5,866 nucleotides of DNA from Candidatus Iainarchaeum sp. (GTDB lineage: Archaea > Iainarchaeota > Iainarchaeia > Iainarchaeales > JAAZKV01). The notes beneath the pieces were generated by a model. The model saw only the letters and a list, made by a program, of their open reading frames with translations, had not been told where the DNA came from and did not search any database. The position numbers and the translations under genes were made by a program. Positions 5,468-5,866 of the stretch are shown here, one piece after another (the first letter of the stretch is position 1; every line of letters begins with the position of its first letter). The DNA is taken from positions 1-5,866 of the forward strand of contig JAQVNZ010000044.1 of the NCBI GenBank assembly GCA_028702895.1, given 5' to 3'.

Positions 5468-5866
5468 TTATCTTACAAAACTTAATTTTAAAGTAAAATT
5501 TTCGTTTGCAATTCCTTTGGAAAGCGTTCCTTGAATAGGATTTTTTCCTTCGGTAAAAATTTTTAATTGGCCCCACAAATCATTTCCTGTTAATTTAAAT
5601 TCTCCAGATACTTTTAATATTTGTTTATTTTTAAATTCTATTTTTTGATAATTATTTCTACAAAAACAATTAATTACTGCAGATTTTATTGAACCATTGC
5701 ATTCTGTAACAGTGCATTTTCTTACTGTGTTATCAGTCATAGCTTGTTTTATACAATCATAAACATTATCATTTTCTTCCATTATTATTGTTAGAAATTG
5801 TTTTTTTATTGGTTCTCTTATAATCATTGAATCTATTGAAGGTATCATAACCAAGTAAGTCTGATA
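5468..5866 (-). CDS. C-terminal part of an unknown, possibly exported, Cys-containing protein (5' end beyond right edge)
   Basis: The frame stays open to the window edge: codons for Tyr-Gln-Thr-Tyr precede the TTG at 5854, with no stop. I therefore treat it as a 5'-truncated gene with 132 visible residues. A start inside the window (TTG at 5854 or ATG at 5848) would leave a protein without a signal peptide or Shine-Dalgarno site and is less likely. Five cysteines lie in the first half (residues 38, 51, 56, 67, 69 of the visible part), in an arrangement including C-x4-C and C-x-C. The last 60 residues alternate hydrophobic and polar residues and look like a small beta domain (KVSGEFKLTG, LKIFTEGKNP, NFTLKLSFVR). 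There are two N-x-S/T sequons (NGS, NFT). The Cys content resembles the secreted proteins to the left, which suggests an exported domain, but the N-terminus that would show this is missing. No family is recognised. It converges on deoxyhypusine synthase. Confidence 0.65.
   Translation of the reverse strand, partial: YQTYLVMIPSIDSMIIREPIKKQFLTIIMEENDNVYDCIKQAMTDNTVRKCTVTECNGSIKSAVINCFCRNNYQKIEFKNKQILKVSGEFKLTGNDLWGQLKIFTEGKNPIQGTLSKGIANENFTLKLSFVR

Noticed and set aside
1..5866. CRISPR array, insertion sequence, tRNA or rRNA gene
   Set aside because: I saw no regularly spaced direct repeats, transposase motifs, terminal inverted repeats, tRNA cloverleaf or rRNA core sequences. Genes fill nearly all of the window, and the largest gap is about 142 bp.

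Overview
This 5.9 kb window is very AT-rich (roughly three quarters A+T by eye) and is dense with short-spaced genes. It most likely comes from an archaeon with a small, low-GC genome. A DPANN lineage such as Woesearchaeota or Pacearchaeota is my best guess. The reasons are a full deoxyhypusine synthase (an archaeal and eukaryotic housekeeping enzyme that is rare in bacteria), archaeal-style TATA elements close to start codons, few Shine-Dalgarno sites, and Cys-rich, Asn-rich secreted proteins of a style common in those groups. There is no rRNA or tRNA to settle the taxonomy.

Layout, left to right. Positions 1-922 (minus) hold a Na+/phosphate cotransporter-family membrane protein that runs off the left edge. 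Positions 1028-1516 (minus) encode a HIT-family nucleotide hydrolase or transferase. Positions 1659-2987 (minus) encode a 442-residue Cys-rich surface protein with a signal peptide, several small disulfide modules and a C-terminal membrane anchor. Positions 3083-3820 (minus) encode a secreted protein of unknown function. Two bases from it, 3823-4290 (minus) encodes a small putative lipoprotein, so these two form an operon. A divergent promoter region at 4291-4400 separates them from the only plus-strand gene, deoxyhypusine synthase (4401-5408). A convergent 59-bp gap with an A6T5 tract follows. Then a minus-strand gene (5468-5866) enters from beyond the right edge and contributes only its C-terminal 132 residues.

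Functionally the window has two parts. One is housekeeping: translation-factor modification by deoxyhypusine synthase, nucleotide-phosphate chemistry by the HIT protein, and phosphate or anion transport. The other is a run of exported proteins of unknown function: a lipoprotein, a soluble secreted protein and an anchored Cys-rich protein, with a possible fourth at the right edge. All the exported proteins are on the minus strand, and the first two are clearly co-transcribed. I see no defence system, CRISPR array, mobile element or RNA gene. The most interesting part is the uncharacterised cell-surface gene group; calling it one system would be speculation.
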